Assembly (NCBI RefSeq): GCF_028201475.1
Contig: NZ_CP116383.1
Span: 372,001-436,000, forward strand
Source: Vibrio sp. SCSIO 43137
GTDB lineage: Bacteria; Pseudomonadota; Gammaproteobacteria; Enterobacterales; Vibrionaceae
Direction of reading: 5' to 3'
Length of the DNA stretch: 64,000 bases
Part shown: positions 36,124 to 50,192 of the stretch, piece by piece
How the letters are laid out: each line of letters opens with the position of its first letter
How positions within the stretch are numbered: position 1 is the stretch's first letter
The notes under the pieces: model-generated
The model's input: the letters and a program-made list of their open reading frames with translations, nothing else
Told to the model about the DNA's origin: nothing
Database searches by the model: none
Translations under genes and position numbers: made by a program

Positions 36124-37047
36124 ATGCTGGATAAAATCAATCTCAATTTACTGCGCTCTCTTTATATATTGTTAGATGAATGCCATGTCTCTCAGGCTGC
36201 TCATCGTATGAATATCTCTCAGTCTGCGGTGAGCCGGCAACTTGCCCAGCTAAGAGAGCTTTTTTCTGATCCTCTGCTGGTCAGGGATGGAAATCATCTT
36301 TACCCGACTCCTAAGGCCATTGAATTGAAGGAGAAGCTGAGCCGTCTGTTTGCAGAATTCGACTCCTTGCTGGAAGACGATAAATTTGAGCCACGGTACT
36401 GGAGAGGGAAACTGACTTTTGCATCCAGTGATTATGTGGCGGAGTATATTTTTCCTGAGCTTGCGGAAAACATCACTTCTTTGGCACCGGCAGGACAGTT
36501 GGAATATGTAATGTGGCAATCAGAATGGATTTCGGAGTTGGCCAACAGTAAAGTTCACCTCGCTTCCGCTATTCTACCTGAGGCGCCGGATGGATTATCC
36601 AGCCGGTTTTTAGGCCAGGACAGCCCGGTTATTGTAATGAAAGAGACTCATCCCTTAAGTAACAAAGAAGATTTGAGCTTAGAGGATGTTCTCGCTTTTG
36701 CCCATATCGTGGTTACCGGAGGCAGTGACAAAGATATCTATTTCGATAAAGCACTTTCATCCCTTGGTTTATCAAGAAATGTTGCTCTTAAGCTGCCATT
36801 TTTCTCTTCAGCCCTGAACACCCTTAGCAGAAGTGAGCACCTTTTGGTGATACCTGAGCATATTGCAAAAAGTTTGTCGCGGGATATGTCTATCGTTTAC
36901 AGAGAGCTGCCTTTATCGCTTCCGGTGCAGAAGTATTGGCTGGTCTGGCATCCTAAATACGATACTGATCCTGCTCATCAGTGGTTGAGAGATAGGGTGT
37001 TTAAGGCTCTTATAAAATCGGAATACTCTATAGGTTATAACTTATAG
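36124..37047 (+). CDS. LysR-family regulator
   Basis: A 307-residue LysR-type regulator. Its HTH (LRSLYILLDECHVSQAAHRMNISQSAVSRQLAQL) resembles that of LeuO- and NodD-like members. The ATG at 36124 gives MLDKINLNLLRSL, the usual start; a TTG at 36112 adds four residues. It lies 118 bases upstream of, and in the same direction as, a LysE-family exporter gene, which it may control. Confidence 0.88.
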   Translation: MLDKINLNLLRSLYILLDECHVSQAAHRMNISQSAVSRQLAQLRELFSDPLLVRDGNHLYPTPKAIELKEKLSRLFAEFDSLLEDDKFEPRYWRGKLTFASSDYVAEYIFPELAENITSLAPAGQLEYVMWQSEWISELANSKVHLASAILPEAPDGLSSRFLGQDSPVIVMKETHPLSNKEDLSLEDVLAFAHIVVTGGSDKDIYFDKALSSLGLSRNVALKLPFFSSALNTLSRSEHLLVIPEHIAKSLSRDMSIVYRELPLSLPVQKYWLVWHPKYDTDPAHQWLRDRVFKALIKSEYSIGYNL

Positions 37048-37165
37048 TCATGACCCTGATAACCAAAAATGATTTCTAATTATGAATAAGGGTTGTTAGG
37101 CTCTCCTGAGCTGAAAATAGCGCTCGTTTTTCTGTAGCAACTTTATTGAACATCAAGGAGTAGTA

Positions 37166-37780
37166 ATGACATTTACTATTTGGCTTTCTTTATTCACCAT
37201 CTGCCTGCTGGGCGCTATGTCTCCCGGGCCAAGCCTCGCTATTATTGCTAAACACAGCCTTGCTGGTGGTCGTGTAAATGGTATCGCGACTGCATGGGCA
37301 CATGCGTTAGGTATTGCAATCTATGCATTAATTACTATTGTTGGTCTGGCAGCACTGCTGCATCAGTCTCCGCTTTTGTTCAAAATCCTAAGCCTTACCG
37401 GTGCAGCGTATCTGGCTTATCTCGGTTTGAATGCGTTGCGTTCAAAGGGGGGGATTGCCGCTAAACTGGAATCTGGTGAGAAAATGAGTGTCTGGCAGTC
37501 CGCTCGGGAAGGATTTCTTGTTTCCCTTACCAGTCCGAAAATCATGCTGTTTTTTATCGCGCTATTTAGTCAGTTTGTTGCGGTAGGTTCTGATATTTCC
37601 AGCAGGGCAATTGTTGTCGCGACGCCATTTTTGGTTGATGGCCTCTGGTATACCTTAATCACATTTATGCTCTCTTCGTCGCTTCTTCTGGAAAGGTTAA
37701 GAAATAACGCAAGGATAATAGACAGATTATCCGGGCTGGTTCTGATTGCTCTGGCTGTCCGGGTTGTGATCACTGCCTGA
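37166..37780 (+). CDS. LysE/RhtB-family amino-acid exporter
   Basis: A 204-residue inner-membrane exporter with about six hydrophobic helices. The family signature GAMSPGPSLAIIAKHSLAGGRVNG lies at residues 17-40, with helix 2 (AWAHALGIAIYALITIVGLA) following. A CAAGGAG ribosome site is present. Members export lysine, homoserine or threonine and similar compounds; the substrate here is unknown. Confidence 0.9.
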   Translation: MTFTIWLSLFTICLLGAMSPGPSLAIIAKHSLAGGRVNGIATAWAHALGIAIYALITIVGLAALLHQSPLLFKILSLTGAAYLAYLGLNALRSKGGIAAKLESGEKMSVWQSAREGFLVSLTSPKIMLFFIALFSQFVAVGSDISSRAIVVATPFLVDGLWYTLITFMLSSSLLLERLRNNARIIDRLSGLVLIALAVRVVITA

Positions 37781-38168
37781 CAGAGAACGACAAGAATTTT
37801 ATAAAGCGGTGTGCGGCAGCTTTGTCGTATGCCGCTTTTTAGTTTGAGAGGCAGCTCTGATTCTGTAACCTTATTACTCCCCGTTAGTTGCTCTCTGTAA
37901 AACCAGTTATACAAATAGTGGAATATTTTTTATGGCTTTTTTTAGACTATTTACACTATTTTCGATCTGTAATTGGAGTAATGTATTTACTTAATATGTT
38001 ACTGATCTTTTAAATATTAGATGATTACTCTGTTAGCTGGTTTTGTGATGGTTGATATAGTTAGGTTTTAGAGGAAGAATAGCCGGCACAACCAGAAAAT
38101 AGTGGCTTTTTTGGAATTTAGTTAAGCTATTGAAATTTTGAAAAAGCAGTGATTACAAGGATCGAATC
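37781..38168. other. intergenic region, no gene seen
   Basis: About 390 bases. A possible terminator for the exporter gene lies near 37803-37841 (AAAGCGG ... CCGCTTTTTAG). AT-rich sequence with the promoter of the Nramp-like gene follows. Confidence 0.4.
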
Positions 38169-39443
38169 ATGCAAAATTCAGCTGCTGTAGACAGTGTCGA
38201 TAACAGGCAAGGTATAAAGCAACTATTACGCTCTTTAGGACCGGGAATAATGATGGCAACAGCAGCCGTCGGCGGTTCTCACTTGGTGGCATCAACTAAA
38301 GCCGGGGCTATCTATGGCTGGCAACTCGCTGTAGTTATATTGCTGGTAAACCTGTTTAAATATCCCTTCTTCCGTGCCGGTGTGCAGTACACCATGGGAA
38401 CGGGAAAAAGCCTGATTGAAGGCTATCGTGAGATGGGGCGGGGCTACCTATGGATGTTTACCGCTCTGGCTGCAATTTCAGCGGTGGTTAATACAGCTGC
38501 GTTACTGCTATTTAGTGCCAGCCTTTTTGGTTATTTTTCTCCTCTTGAGCTCTCTTTAACCGCAAATGCAGCCATTATCGCTGTAGTTTGTCTGGCAATA
38601 TTGCTGGCCGGGCACTATAAAGCGCTGGATAAGTTATCTAAGACCATTATGGCAGTACTTGTTGTAGCAACAGTTGGTGCCGTAGTTATTGCCTCTTCAA
38701 ATGGTGCTGTTGCGCCGGCTGATTATCAGTCTCCTTCTGCATGGAATATCGCCGCTATCGGCTTTATTGTTATTATGATGGGCTGGATGCCAGCCCCGAT
38801 AGAGATCTCCTGCCTGACTTCACTTTGGCTAAAGAGCCAGAGAAAACAGCAGACAGTAACAGCAGAGTCTGCACTGTGTGATTTTAATGTCGGCTATATT
38901 GGAACCGCTATTCTGGCGGTAGTATTTCTTGCTTTGGGTGCTTTAGTGCTTCACGGCAATGGTCAGGAACTAAAAACATCGGGAATCGGATTTTCGCATC
39001 AGTTGGTAAGTATGTATGCGCTAACTATCGGTGAATGGTCCAGATACCTTATTGCTATTGTTGCTTTCTTCTGTATTTTCGGCAGTACTATTACCGTTAT
39101 TGATGGCTATGCCCGCTCTCTCGCCGAAGCACAACTGCTTATTCAAGGTAAAGAACTTGAGCAGAGAAAATTCCATAATAGCTGGATGTTAGTCGTGAGC
39201 GCGGTAGCTATGGCTATTCTGATGTTCTTTACATCAGCTCTGATGACCATGCTGAACTTTGCCATGATTCTTGCATTTATGACCACCCCTGTATTCGCTC
39301 TTCTTAATTACCGCTTAATAGCAAGCTCTCAGTTGAAAGGGAAACTTGCTTTGTCAAACAGAATGAAGGCATTGTGTTGGCTGGGGCTCGCCTATCTGTT
39401 CGGGTTCTTATTTGTGTTTATTTGGTGGAAATGGTTGATGTAA
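38169..39443 (+). CDS. Nramp-like transporter lacking the canonical metal motifs
   Basis: A 424-residue inner-membrane protein with eleven or so hydrophobic segments, of the Nramp/APC fold. The N-terminal LRSLGPGIMMATAAVGGSHLV aligns with Nramp helix 1, where DPGN is expected; here Asp and Asn are missing. In helix 6 the MPH-type motif reads GWMPAPIEIS, without His. It is unlikely to be a standard Mn/Fe importer. It may carry another cation or solute. Ribosome site AAGGA precedes the start. Confidence 0.75.
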   Translation: MQNSAAVDSVDNRQGIKQLLRSLGPGIMMATAAVGGSHLVASTKAGAIYGWQLAVVILLVNLFKYPFFRAGVQYTMGTGKSLIEGYREMGRGYLWMFTALAAISAVVNTAALLLFSASLFGYFSPLELSLTANAAIIAVVCLAILLAGHYKALDKLSKTIMAVLVVATVGAVVIASSNGAVAPADYQSPSAWNIAAIGFIVIMMGWMPAPIEISCLTSLWLKSQRKQQTVTAESALCDFNVGYIGTAILAVVFLALGALVLHGNGQELKTSGIGFSHQLVSMYALTIGEWSRYLIAIVAFFCIFGSTITVIDGYARSLAEAQLLIQGKELEQRKFHNSWMLVVSAVAMAILMFFTSALMTMLNFAMILAFMTTPVFALLNYRLIASSQLKGKLALSNRMKALCWLGLAYLFGFLFVFIWWKWLM

Positions 39444-39654
39444 CCGGGGAAGATATAACAAAACAGCAGGCTGCGGCCTGCTGTTACCAATATGTAAAAA
39501 AATGCATTTTTTGAACCGATATCTCGTAATTAATGTGATTCAATTTCAATATTGAGCGATTTATCGACACTAAGTTGATAATTATCAATCTAATCAATAG
39601 CTAATCTGTGCTAAAGATCACTTTCTCCGTCAAGCCAATAAGTAGAGAGTGTCT

Positions 39655-41217
39655 ATGTCTGGAAATAGCGCTGCCAGCGATCCGCTGAACAAAAACTATC
39701 CGAAAGAATCCAACCTTATTTCCACCACAGACCCGTCAAGCCATATTACCTATGCCAATAGCGTTTTTTGCGAGGTTGCCGGGTATGAGGAACAAGAGCT
39801 GGTTGATCAACCACATAATATCGTCAGACATAAAGATATGCCGAAAGCGGCATTTGCTCAGCTTTGGCAGTATATTCAGGCTGGCCAGAGCTGGATGGGG
39901 CTGGTAAAGAACCAGTGCAATGGTGATGAGCATTACTGGGTATCAGCATTTGTTACCCCAATTAAGAACGAAAAAGGCGAAGTAACGGAGTACCAGTCAG
40001 TACGCTCAAAACCTACCGATGAGCAGATTAACCGTGCTGCTGAACTGTATAAGAATATCAATGCCGGGAAAAAGATCAGCCAGAAGCGCCTGCCACTGTT
40101 TTCTATTAATATCGTGATGGCACTGCTTGTTCTGGCCTGTTCATTGTTAATGCTCGCCGGAGTTAGCCCAATTTATGTGGCATCCCTGACGGCTGTTATT
40201 GCCGTAGCGTTGATAGCATCAACTCTTTACCAGAAGAAGAGATTTAACACCATTAAGCAACTGGCGAACGACTCTTACCATAACCCTTTAATGGAAAAAC
40301 CGTACACAGGCTATTTTGATGACTGCTCTCAGGTCGAGCTTGCCTTGATGATGAGAAAGGCAGAACTCAGGGCGGTTTCAGGCAGAACCGCAGAAACAGC
40401 AGGAAAAATTCTGGTCGATGCTGAAGATGAGTTTGCCACACTGCAGTCCATAGAACAGAGCCTGAGCCAGCAGTTCAGTGAGACAGAGCAAGTTGCCACT
40501 GCGGTAGAAGAATTAACCCACTCTATTCAGGATGTGGCCAGTAGCGCAACGGCAGCTTCAGAAGTGACAGAAGAAGCAAACAGAGAGTCTCAAAAAGGTC
40601 TGGAAAGTATCGCCACTACTATAGGTGTTATTGAGCAACTGGCAGCTGAATTAGAGAGCTCAAGGGAAGTGATCGATAATCTGGCGCAGAACAGCGAGAA
40701 GATTGAAAGCATTCTTGAAGTGATCGGTAATATTTCTGAGCAGACCAACCTGTTGGCGCTAAATGCGGCAATTGAAGCTGCCAGAGCTGGTGAAGCGGGA
40801 AGGGGGTTTGCTGTAGTAGCTGATGAAGTGAGATCTCTGGCGACCAAAACCCGCTCTTCGACGGACGAAATCCATACCATGATTGCTCAGCTACAGACGA
40901 CAGCAAAAGATGCAGTTGCAATTATGAGCCGAGGTGGTGAACTATCAAATGAGTGTACCGGCAGGGCAAATGAGACCGGGGAAGTCCTTACCAATATTAC
41001 CCGCCTATTAACTGTGGTAACCGATAATAGCCATCAGATAGCGGTGGCAGTGGATCAACAGGCCGGAGTAACCCAAGAGGTTAACCGTAATGTAGTCAAT
41101 ATTAAGTCGTTGGCAGATGAAACTCTGGAGGTGTCTAAATCCTCTGTTTCCCGCACCAGCCTGTTGGTCAATAATCTGGAAGCGTTACAAAGGCTAATTA
41201 AGCAGTTCCAGTCGTAG
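39655..41217 (+). CDS. Aer-type PAS chemotaxis (energy taxis) receptor
   Basis: A 520-residue receptor with an N-terminal PAS domain (about 15-120; [46 protein letters not shown]). The pattern matches FAD-binding Aer receptors. A short hydrophobic hairpin anchors it (about 150-190), and the signalling tip is [21 protein letters not shown]. It probably senses redox or oxygen state. ATG 39655 was preferred over GTG 39649 because AGAGAGT lies before it. Confidence 0.9.
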   Translation: MSGNSAASDPLNKNYPKESNLISTTDPSSHITYANSVFCEVAGYEEQELVDQPHNIVRHKDMPKAAFAQLWQYIQAGQSWMGLVKNQCNGDEHYWVSAFVTPIKNEKGEVTEYQSVRSKPTDEQINRAAELYKNINAGKKISQKRLPLFSINIVMALLVLACSLLMLAGVSPIYVASLTAVIAVALIASTLYQKKRFNTIKQLANDSYHNPLMEKPYTGYFDDCSQVELALMMRKAELRAVSGRTAETAGKILVDAEDEFATLQSIEQSLSQQFSETEQVATAVEELTHSIQDVASSATAASEVTEEANRESQKGLESIATTIGVIEQLAAELESSREVIDNLAQNSEKIESILEVIGNISEQTNLLALNAAIEAARAGEAGRGFAVVADEVRSLATKTRSSTDEIHTMIAQLQTTAKDAVAIMSRGGELSNECTGRANETGEVLTNITRLLTVVTDNSHQIAVAVDQQAGVTQEVNRNVVNIKSLADETLEVSKSSVSRTSLLVNNLEALQRLIKQFQS

Positions 41218-41352
41218 ATTTCTTTTCTTATATAGTTGCAATTGAGCTGCTTTTTAATAAAAGAGCAGATCAGTTGTCCTTTTCTGTGATGATTTTATTG
41301 GTTCTGTTATATAGAATTATGTTCAGTAGAGTAGCAAGGATAAGTTCAGATA

Positions 41353-42606
41353 GTGGCAAGCATCAAGATTACCGTTGATAGAATTAAGCCGGGCTTATAT
41401 GTGCGACTGCCGGTAAAATGGAATGAACATCCATTCCTGTTCAACAGTTTTAAGCTAAAGAACCAAGATCAGATCAATATGATAAAGCATCTTGGTATTA
41501 AGCATGTCTATATCGATCCAAGTCAAAGTGATTCAGCCCCTCTTCCCGCAGTCGAAAGCCAACCTGAGAGCACAGAGGTAAACGAGCAAATAGATCTTGA
41601 AGCGAAAAAGATGTGGGAAGAGAAGCAGTCTCGTATCGATAAGCTCAACTCATACCGGCGCAGAGTGATTAATTGTGAAAAGGAATTTGAGCGCTCTCTG
41701 TCTCAGCTCCGCTCTGTAATGTCTAAGATACGTAACCGTCCGGAGTCTGCGGTCGATGAAGCGACCTTGATGGTTGATGATATAGTCGAAAAGCTACTTT
41801 CTGATGACAACGTGACTTTGCACCTGATGAATGGAAAAAGCGAGTTTGAAGATATCTACTTCCATTCATTGAATGTTTCCATTCTGGCGATGATGATTGC
41901 TAAGAGTAAAGGGCTTAGCCCTCAGGCAATAAAAGAGATCGCTTTCGGTGCCTTATTCCATGATATCGGAAAAATCAAAATTCCGACGGCAATTTTAAGA
42001 AAGCAGACCCCGCTGACTGAACCAGAGAAGAATTATCTTAACCTCCACCCTAAGTATGGCTTAGATATGGCTCAGGCAATAAATGGCTTTCCGGAGAGTG
42101 CTAAGAATATTATCTATCAGCATCATGAACTACTGGATGGTTCTGGTCACCCGGATGGACTGAAAGGGGAGGCTATAGATGAGATGGCACAAATCGTCGC
42201 TCTAGCAAACGCCTATGACAACTTGTGCCATAGCAACATAGTCAGCGAACAGAAGATTCCTTATAAAGCGCTGTCATTCTTATATAAGAATCAGAAGCAT
42301 CTTTATAATCAGGATAACCTTAATATCCTGATCAAGTTTATGGGGGTTTACCCTCCGGGCACCGTTGTACAGCTATCAAATAGCATGATCGGCATGGTTA
42401 TCTCTGTTAACGGCAGCAACATCCTGTTCCCGAATGTACTGCTATATGATGTGAATGTGCCACGTACTCAGGCTCCGATTGTTGACTTGGCTGATAAAGA
42501 TATCCGTATTGTTTCTGCTATTTTGCCTAGTAAACTTCCCGATCAGGTACGTGAATATCTGAATCCGCGTTCACGAATCTCTTATTTCTTTGACAGCGAC
42601 GAGTAA
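41353..42606 (+). CDS. HD-GYP-type c-di-GMP phosphodiesterase with variant GHP motif
   Basis: A 417-residue cytoplasmic protein. A DUF3391-like N-terminus (about 1-55; VDRIKPGLYVRLPVKW) and a helical linker precede an HD-GYP domain (about 165-330). Visible are YFHSLNVS, the HD pair in FGALFHDIGKIKIP, HPKYG and YQHHELLDGSGHPDGL. The defining GYP triplet reads GHP. Metal-binding residues otherwise look intact, so it may still cut c-di-GMP. The start is GTG with an AAGGA site. It lies just upstream of the rRNA operon. Confidence 0.88.
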   Translation: MASIKITVDRIKPGLYVRLPVKWNEHPFLFNSFKLKNQDQINMIKHLGIKHVYIDPSQSDSAPLPAVESQPESTEVNEQIDLEAKKMWEEKQSRIDKLNSYRRRVINCEKEFERSLSQLRSVMSKIRNRPESAVDEATLMVDDIVEKLLSDDNVTLHLMNGKSEFEDIYFHSLNVSILAMMIAKSKGLSPQAIKEIAFGALFHDIGKIKIPTAILRKQTPLTEPEKNYLNLHPKYGLDMAQAINGFPESAKNIIYQHHELLDGSGHPDGLKGEAIDEMAQIVALANAYDNLCHSNIVSEQKIPYKALSFLYKNQKHLYNQDNLNILIKFMGVYPPGTVVQLSNSMIGMVISVNGSNILFPNVLLYDVNVPRTQAPIVDLADKDIRIVSAILPSKLPDQVREYLNPRSRISYFFDSDE

Positions 42607-42712
42607 AAACGTACTTATCCACAGGGCGAAGTGGATAAGTTGTGCTTGTTCAGTGTGAAAGTCTGTATATCAATTTAAATAGAAAAAAACTCAGTTTTTT
42701 TTAAAAAAGAGG
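42607..42712. other. sequence upstream of the rRNA promoters
   Basis: A run of A/T tracts (42681-42710) just before P1 resembles the UP element and Fis-rich zone of strong rRNA promoters. No gene is seen. Confidence 0.5.
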
Positions 42713-42740
42713 TTGCCAAGGGAAAATCTCTCCCTATAAT
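42713..42740 (+). promoter_or_regulatory. rRNA operon promoter P1
   Basis: TTGCCA (42713-42718) and TATAAT (42735-42740) are separated by 16 bases. A GC-rich discriminator (GCGCCTCC) follows, as is typical of growth-rate and ppGpp-controlled rRNA promoters. Confidence 0.8.
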
Positions 42741-42859
42741 GCGCCTCCGTTGTCACGGCAAACTTCACTGAGAAGCGCTACTGATAACAAGGCTGAAAGG
42801 CAATAACCGGGTCGGTTTTATCCACTTAAATTAAAGTGAAATAAAATTGCAAAAAGTGT

Positions 42860-42887
42860 TTGACACAGAAGGTTATCTCGCTAAAAT
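42860..42887 (+). promoter_or_regulatory. rRNA operon promoter P2
   Basis: A perfect -35 TTGACA (42860-42865) and TAAAAT (42882-42887) are separated by 16 bases, about 147 bases after P1. Confidence 0.75.
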
Positions 42888-42928
42888 GGCCGTCCGCTTT
42901 GAGAGACCAAATGGCCGCTTAAAGCAAA

Positions 42929-42939
42929 GCTCTTTAACA
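42929..42939 (+). promoter_or_regulatory. rRNA leader boxA antitermination site
   Basis: GCTCTTTAACA matches the conserved boxA that loads the Nus antitermination complex. A second boxA-like copy (GCTCTTTAACAATTTGG) precedes the 23S gene near 45063. Confidence 0.8.
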
Positions 42940-43123
42940 ATTTAAACCTATCAATCTGTGTGGGCACTCGTTGATGATAATCAAATAGTTTCTTCGGAAA
43001 CATTCGGTATCAATGAACTGAGTGACCAATTCAAGACTTCTTTTGGAAACATTAGGGGACTTGGCACAGTCAATTCAAACATTACTTATGTAATGTTCAG
43101 TATTCATTGAGCCACAAAAACTT

Positions 43124-44675
<1,552 letters not shown>

Positions 44676-44738
44676 ACGATAGATTGTGCATTGATGAGTG
44701 TTCACACAGATTGATTAGGTTTAGAAAAGTAAAGATAT

Positions 44739-44815
44739 GGGTCTGTAGCTCAGGTGGTTAGAGCGTTCGCCTGATAAGCGAGAGGTCGGTGGTTCAAGTC
44801 CACTCAGACCCACCA
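44739..44815 (+). tRNA. tRNA-Ile (GAU)
   Basis: Acceptor GGGTCTG pairs with CAGACCC; the anticodon loop is CTGATAA, the T arm holds GGTTCAAGT and the gene ends in CCA. It lies in the 16S-23S spacer. Confidence 0.97.
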
Positions 44816-44916
44816 AATCTTCTGATAACGGCGTTAGATTGCTCGTCGTGTACTTAAGTACACGTCCTTACAATCTGCCTTGTTCTCAAACGATTTAAAA
44901 GTTACACCATACTGAT

Positions 44917-44992
44917 GGGGCTATAGCTCAGCTGGGAGAGCGCCTGCCTTGCACGCAGGAGGTCAGCAGTTCGATCCTGCTTAGCTCCACCA
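44917..44992 (+). tRNA. tRNA-Ala (UGC)
   Basis: Acceptor GGGGCTA pairs with TAGCTCC; the anticodon loop is TTGCACG and the 3' end is CCA. It is the second spacer tRNA. Confidence 0.97.
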
Positions 44993-45312
44993 TCTTTAAG
45001 TGTTTTCTCTTTGAGAATATTTAAAAATGGTTTCGATACTTCTTTGTAAGTAAAGAATCTTTGCTCTTTAACAATTTGGAAAGCTGACAGATAACAATTT
45101 GATTGATTGTTATCTAATTAAAAGTTCTCAAATCCTAAGTCTTTTTTAGATTTAGGTACCAACACACATTCAAGTGTTCTTGGAAGCAACATTACTGAGT
45201 AATGATGCTTATATTTGAGTCCGGCAAAATCGAAATGTCTCTCGCTCATTCAAATAATGAGAGACACAAACCTTGGTTGTTTGCCATACATAGAAACCTC
45301 TTGGGGTTGTAT

Positions 45313-48199
<2,887 letters not shown>

Positions 48200-48326
48200 T
48201 ACAACACCCAAGGGGTTTTGTTTTGGACTCAAATAGAACATTGAATGTGTAAATAAGACTTTTAAACAGCTTTCCGATTTGTTGGTTTTCACTTTTTTAG
48301 AAAAAGTGAAATCAAAAACAGAATTT

Positions 48327-48446
48327 TGCTTGGCGACCATAGCGTTGTGGACCCACCTGATTCCATGCCGAACTCAGAAGTGAAACGCAATAGCGCCGAT
48401 GGTAGTGTGGGGCTTCCCCATGTGAGAGTAGGACATCGCCAGGCTT
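48327..48446 (+). rRNA. 5S ribosomal RNA
   Basis: TGCTTGGCGACCATAGCG opens the gene and CATCGCCAGGCT closes it, forming the terminal helix. The core CCATGCCGAACTCAGAAGTG is typical. Length about 120 bases. Confidence 0.95.
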
Positions 48447-48548
48447 TAATTACGTTTTCAGATTTTTCCCTTTTTTATAAAGGAAAGTCTGAAGGCAAAA
48501 CTAAATAAAGCAGTTAGTAAGACTTTGTTTGGTGACAATTTAAAGTGT

Positions 48549-48625
48549 GGAGCGGTAGTTCAGTTGGTTAGAATACCGGCCTGTCACGCCGGGGGTCGCG
48601 GGTTCGAGTCCCGTCCGCTCCGCCA
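48549..48625 (+). tRNA. tRNA-Asp (GUC)
   Basis: Acceptor GGAGCGG pairs with CCGCTCC; the anticodon loop is CTGTCAC and the gene ends in GCCA. It is a distal tRNA of the rRNA operon. Confidence 0.97.
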
Positions 48626-48660
48626 CTTATTTGAGAGTCGTCTCATAAAACACGAACTGC

Positions 48661-48744
<84 letters not shown>

Positions 48745-48768
48745 TTGCATAACTATGCAAAACGAAAA

Positions 48769-48791
48769 CCCGCTCTTTGAGCGGGTTTTTT
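48769..48791 (+). terminator. rho-independent terminator just inside the prophage
   Basis: CCCGCTC-TTT-GAGCGGG is followed by six T residues. It starts 25 bases past attL, and ends the rRNA-tRNA transcript before it enters the prophage. Confidence 0.9.
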
Positions 48792-48806
48792 GCTATTGGA
48801 GGAAAA

Positions 48807-49157
48807 GTGGCAAGACCTTTCTTTAAAGATGTTTACGATAGCGGCCTTTGTGAAATATGGTTTAAGTTAATAACCAACTCGGCAATAACTTCAGCTAGTG
48901 TAGTGTTTGCCAACAAGATAGGAGGTCAGCTAGGGTGGGGGTTGTTTGTTATTTGCTATTTGTTTTTGGCAACTCAAATGGCTCATGGCACTAGAGCACC
49001 ATATGAATACTTGAAAGCTATCTATGTAACACCAAACTCCAACTCTTTATTGAGCCAGCTATTTTATGCTGGAATTTTGTTTATTCGCTTGCATGTAATG
49101 CTTATTCCTATTTGGATTGTTTGGATGTCACTTGCGAATGGAAATAGTGTTTTCTAA
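48807..49157 (+). CDS. small membrane protein at prophage left end
   Basis: A 116-residue protein. The GTG start has an excellent GGAGG site six bases ahead. Two or three hydrophobic segments are seen (about 18-40, 42-60 and 88-110). I do not recognise the family. It points away from the structural genes and is closed by a strong stem-loop at 49161, so it is transcribed alone, possibly in the lysogen. It could be a cargo gene, for example in superinfection exclusion; that is a guess from position and membrane location only. Confidence 0.7.
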   Translation: MARPFFKDVYDSGLCEIWFKLITNSAITSASVVFANKIGGQLGWGLFVICYLFLATQMAHGTRAPYEYLKAIYVTPNSNSLLSQLFYAGILFIRLHVMLIPIWIVWMSLANGNSVF

Positions 49158-49160
49158 CCA

Positions 49161-49190
49161 ATAAAGTTCACTAGTTTTAGTGAACTTTAT
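49161..49190. terminator. bidirectional stem-loop
   Basis: ATAAAGTTCACTA (49161-49173) pairs with TAGTGAACTTTAT (49178-49190), a 13-bp perfect stem ending the left-end gene and probably the late phage transcript. Confidence 0.8.
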
Positions 49191-49318
49191 CATCGGAATT
49201 CAAAAGACTTTTGTTTCTAATCTTATTAAACGGTTGTTGTGCTGTACAAACATACCAACAATAAACAGGGTGGTAGGGGATAGCCCCATTGAATTTAGAT
49301 ACTGAAGCAATTCAACCA

Positions 49319-49723
49319 TCAGAAACCCCGCTTAATCAGCAATCTGTACACCAGAGATTTAAAGCCTAACGTGTAAATTATCGACGCCCCTACTGCATAC
49401 TGAAACCACACAGGCATTGCAGCTAAATTTTTCATCCCTTGCATTGCGTAAGCTTGCAGGGAAGGAAAAAAGCACGACCATACAACCAGCCATATTGAAC
49501 AAATAACAAAATCATCCAGCCATCCGATTTGCTTGAGCGTGATGGCATCCAGAGAAGCCAGATTGCCCTCAGTCTTGCTGATATTACCTTCACGCTGCTG
49601 ATTGCTTTCGCGCTTCGCTTGCAGCTCTTCACGCTTGGTAATGGCTTTCTCTTTTCGCTCTTCGGCTTTCATACCAATGAACGTTTTAACCAGAGAGATA
49701 CCCGCAACAATTCCGCTTATCAT
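49319..49723 (-). CDS. holin-like phage membrane protein
   Basis: A 134-residue protein. A short N-terminal hydrophobic stretch (MISGIVAGISLVKTFIG) precedes a highly charged helix (about 18-55). Two strong hydrophobic helices follow (VICSIWLVVWSCFF near 73 and YAVGASIIYTLGFKSLVYRLL near 110). This fits 3-TM holins or lysis regulators. The ATG at 49723 follows GCAGGAG; longer frames upstream overlap the lysin. It is the last gene of the late block and overlaps the lysin stop by four bases, which supports a lysis role. Confidence 0.6.
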   Translation of the reverse strand: MISGIVAGISLVKTFIGMKAEERKEKAITKREELQAKRESNQQREGNISKTEGNLASLDAITLKQIGWLDDFVICSIWLVVWSCFFPSLQAYAMQGMKNLAAMPVWFQYAVGASIIYTLGFKSLVYRLLIKRGF

Positions 49724-50187
49724 ACTGGTACTCCTGCGAGCTGACAGCCCTCTTCGATGGTGTCCATATCCAGATAAGAGCCACATTCCATCTTAACCAT
49801 GAAGTAAATGATATCTGGGATATCATCCACTGATACTAAATCATGAATATGAACGCCTACCCCTTTTGCAACAAACTCAGCATAGCCGTGACTGTCATTT
49901 TCATGAGCCGGAGCCCATCGGTTAATGATGCCGTGAACCGTGCGTAAGCCATACTTACCCATGTAGGTCTGAAGCAGCTTAGCACCGGCGCGAACGCCGT
50001 ATTTCATTTCAGAAAACTGAGCAAAGCGGCCTTGTGGTTCAACCCCTGTCTGGCCGTCCCACTTATTGTGCTTGTTATACTCAATATTCAATGGGTTCTT
50101 ATTGCGGAACCCGCGAGATGTTTTACTCATAAATACCCCAAAAACTAAAAACAAACTGACGATGATTAATAAATACTTTGTGTTCAT
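49720..50187 (-). CDS. virion-associated lysin / structural protein
   Basis: A 155-residue protein with an N-terminal membrane helix (YLLIIVSLFLVFGVFM, about 4-20). The domain RGFRNKNPLNIEYNKHNKWDG, then GRFAQFSEMKYGVRAGAKLLQTY and GIINRWAPAHENDSHGYAEF follows. This RNNNPLNI...NRWAP pattern is a recurring phage wall-degrading or structural protein type. The membrane anchor suits a virus with an internal membrane, where it would open the wall at entry. Catalytic residues are not certain to me. Confidence 0.75.
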   Translation of the reverse strand: MNTKYLLIIVSLFLVFGVFMSKTSRGFRNKNPLNIEYNKHNKWDGQTGVEPQGRFAQFSEMKYGVRAGAKLLQTYMGKYGLRTVHGIINRWAPAHENDSHGYAEFVAKGVGVHIHDLVSVDDIPDIIYFMVKMECGSYLDMDTIEEGCQLAGVPV

Positions 50188-50192
50188 TCGGA

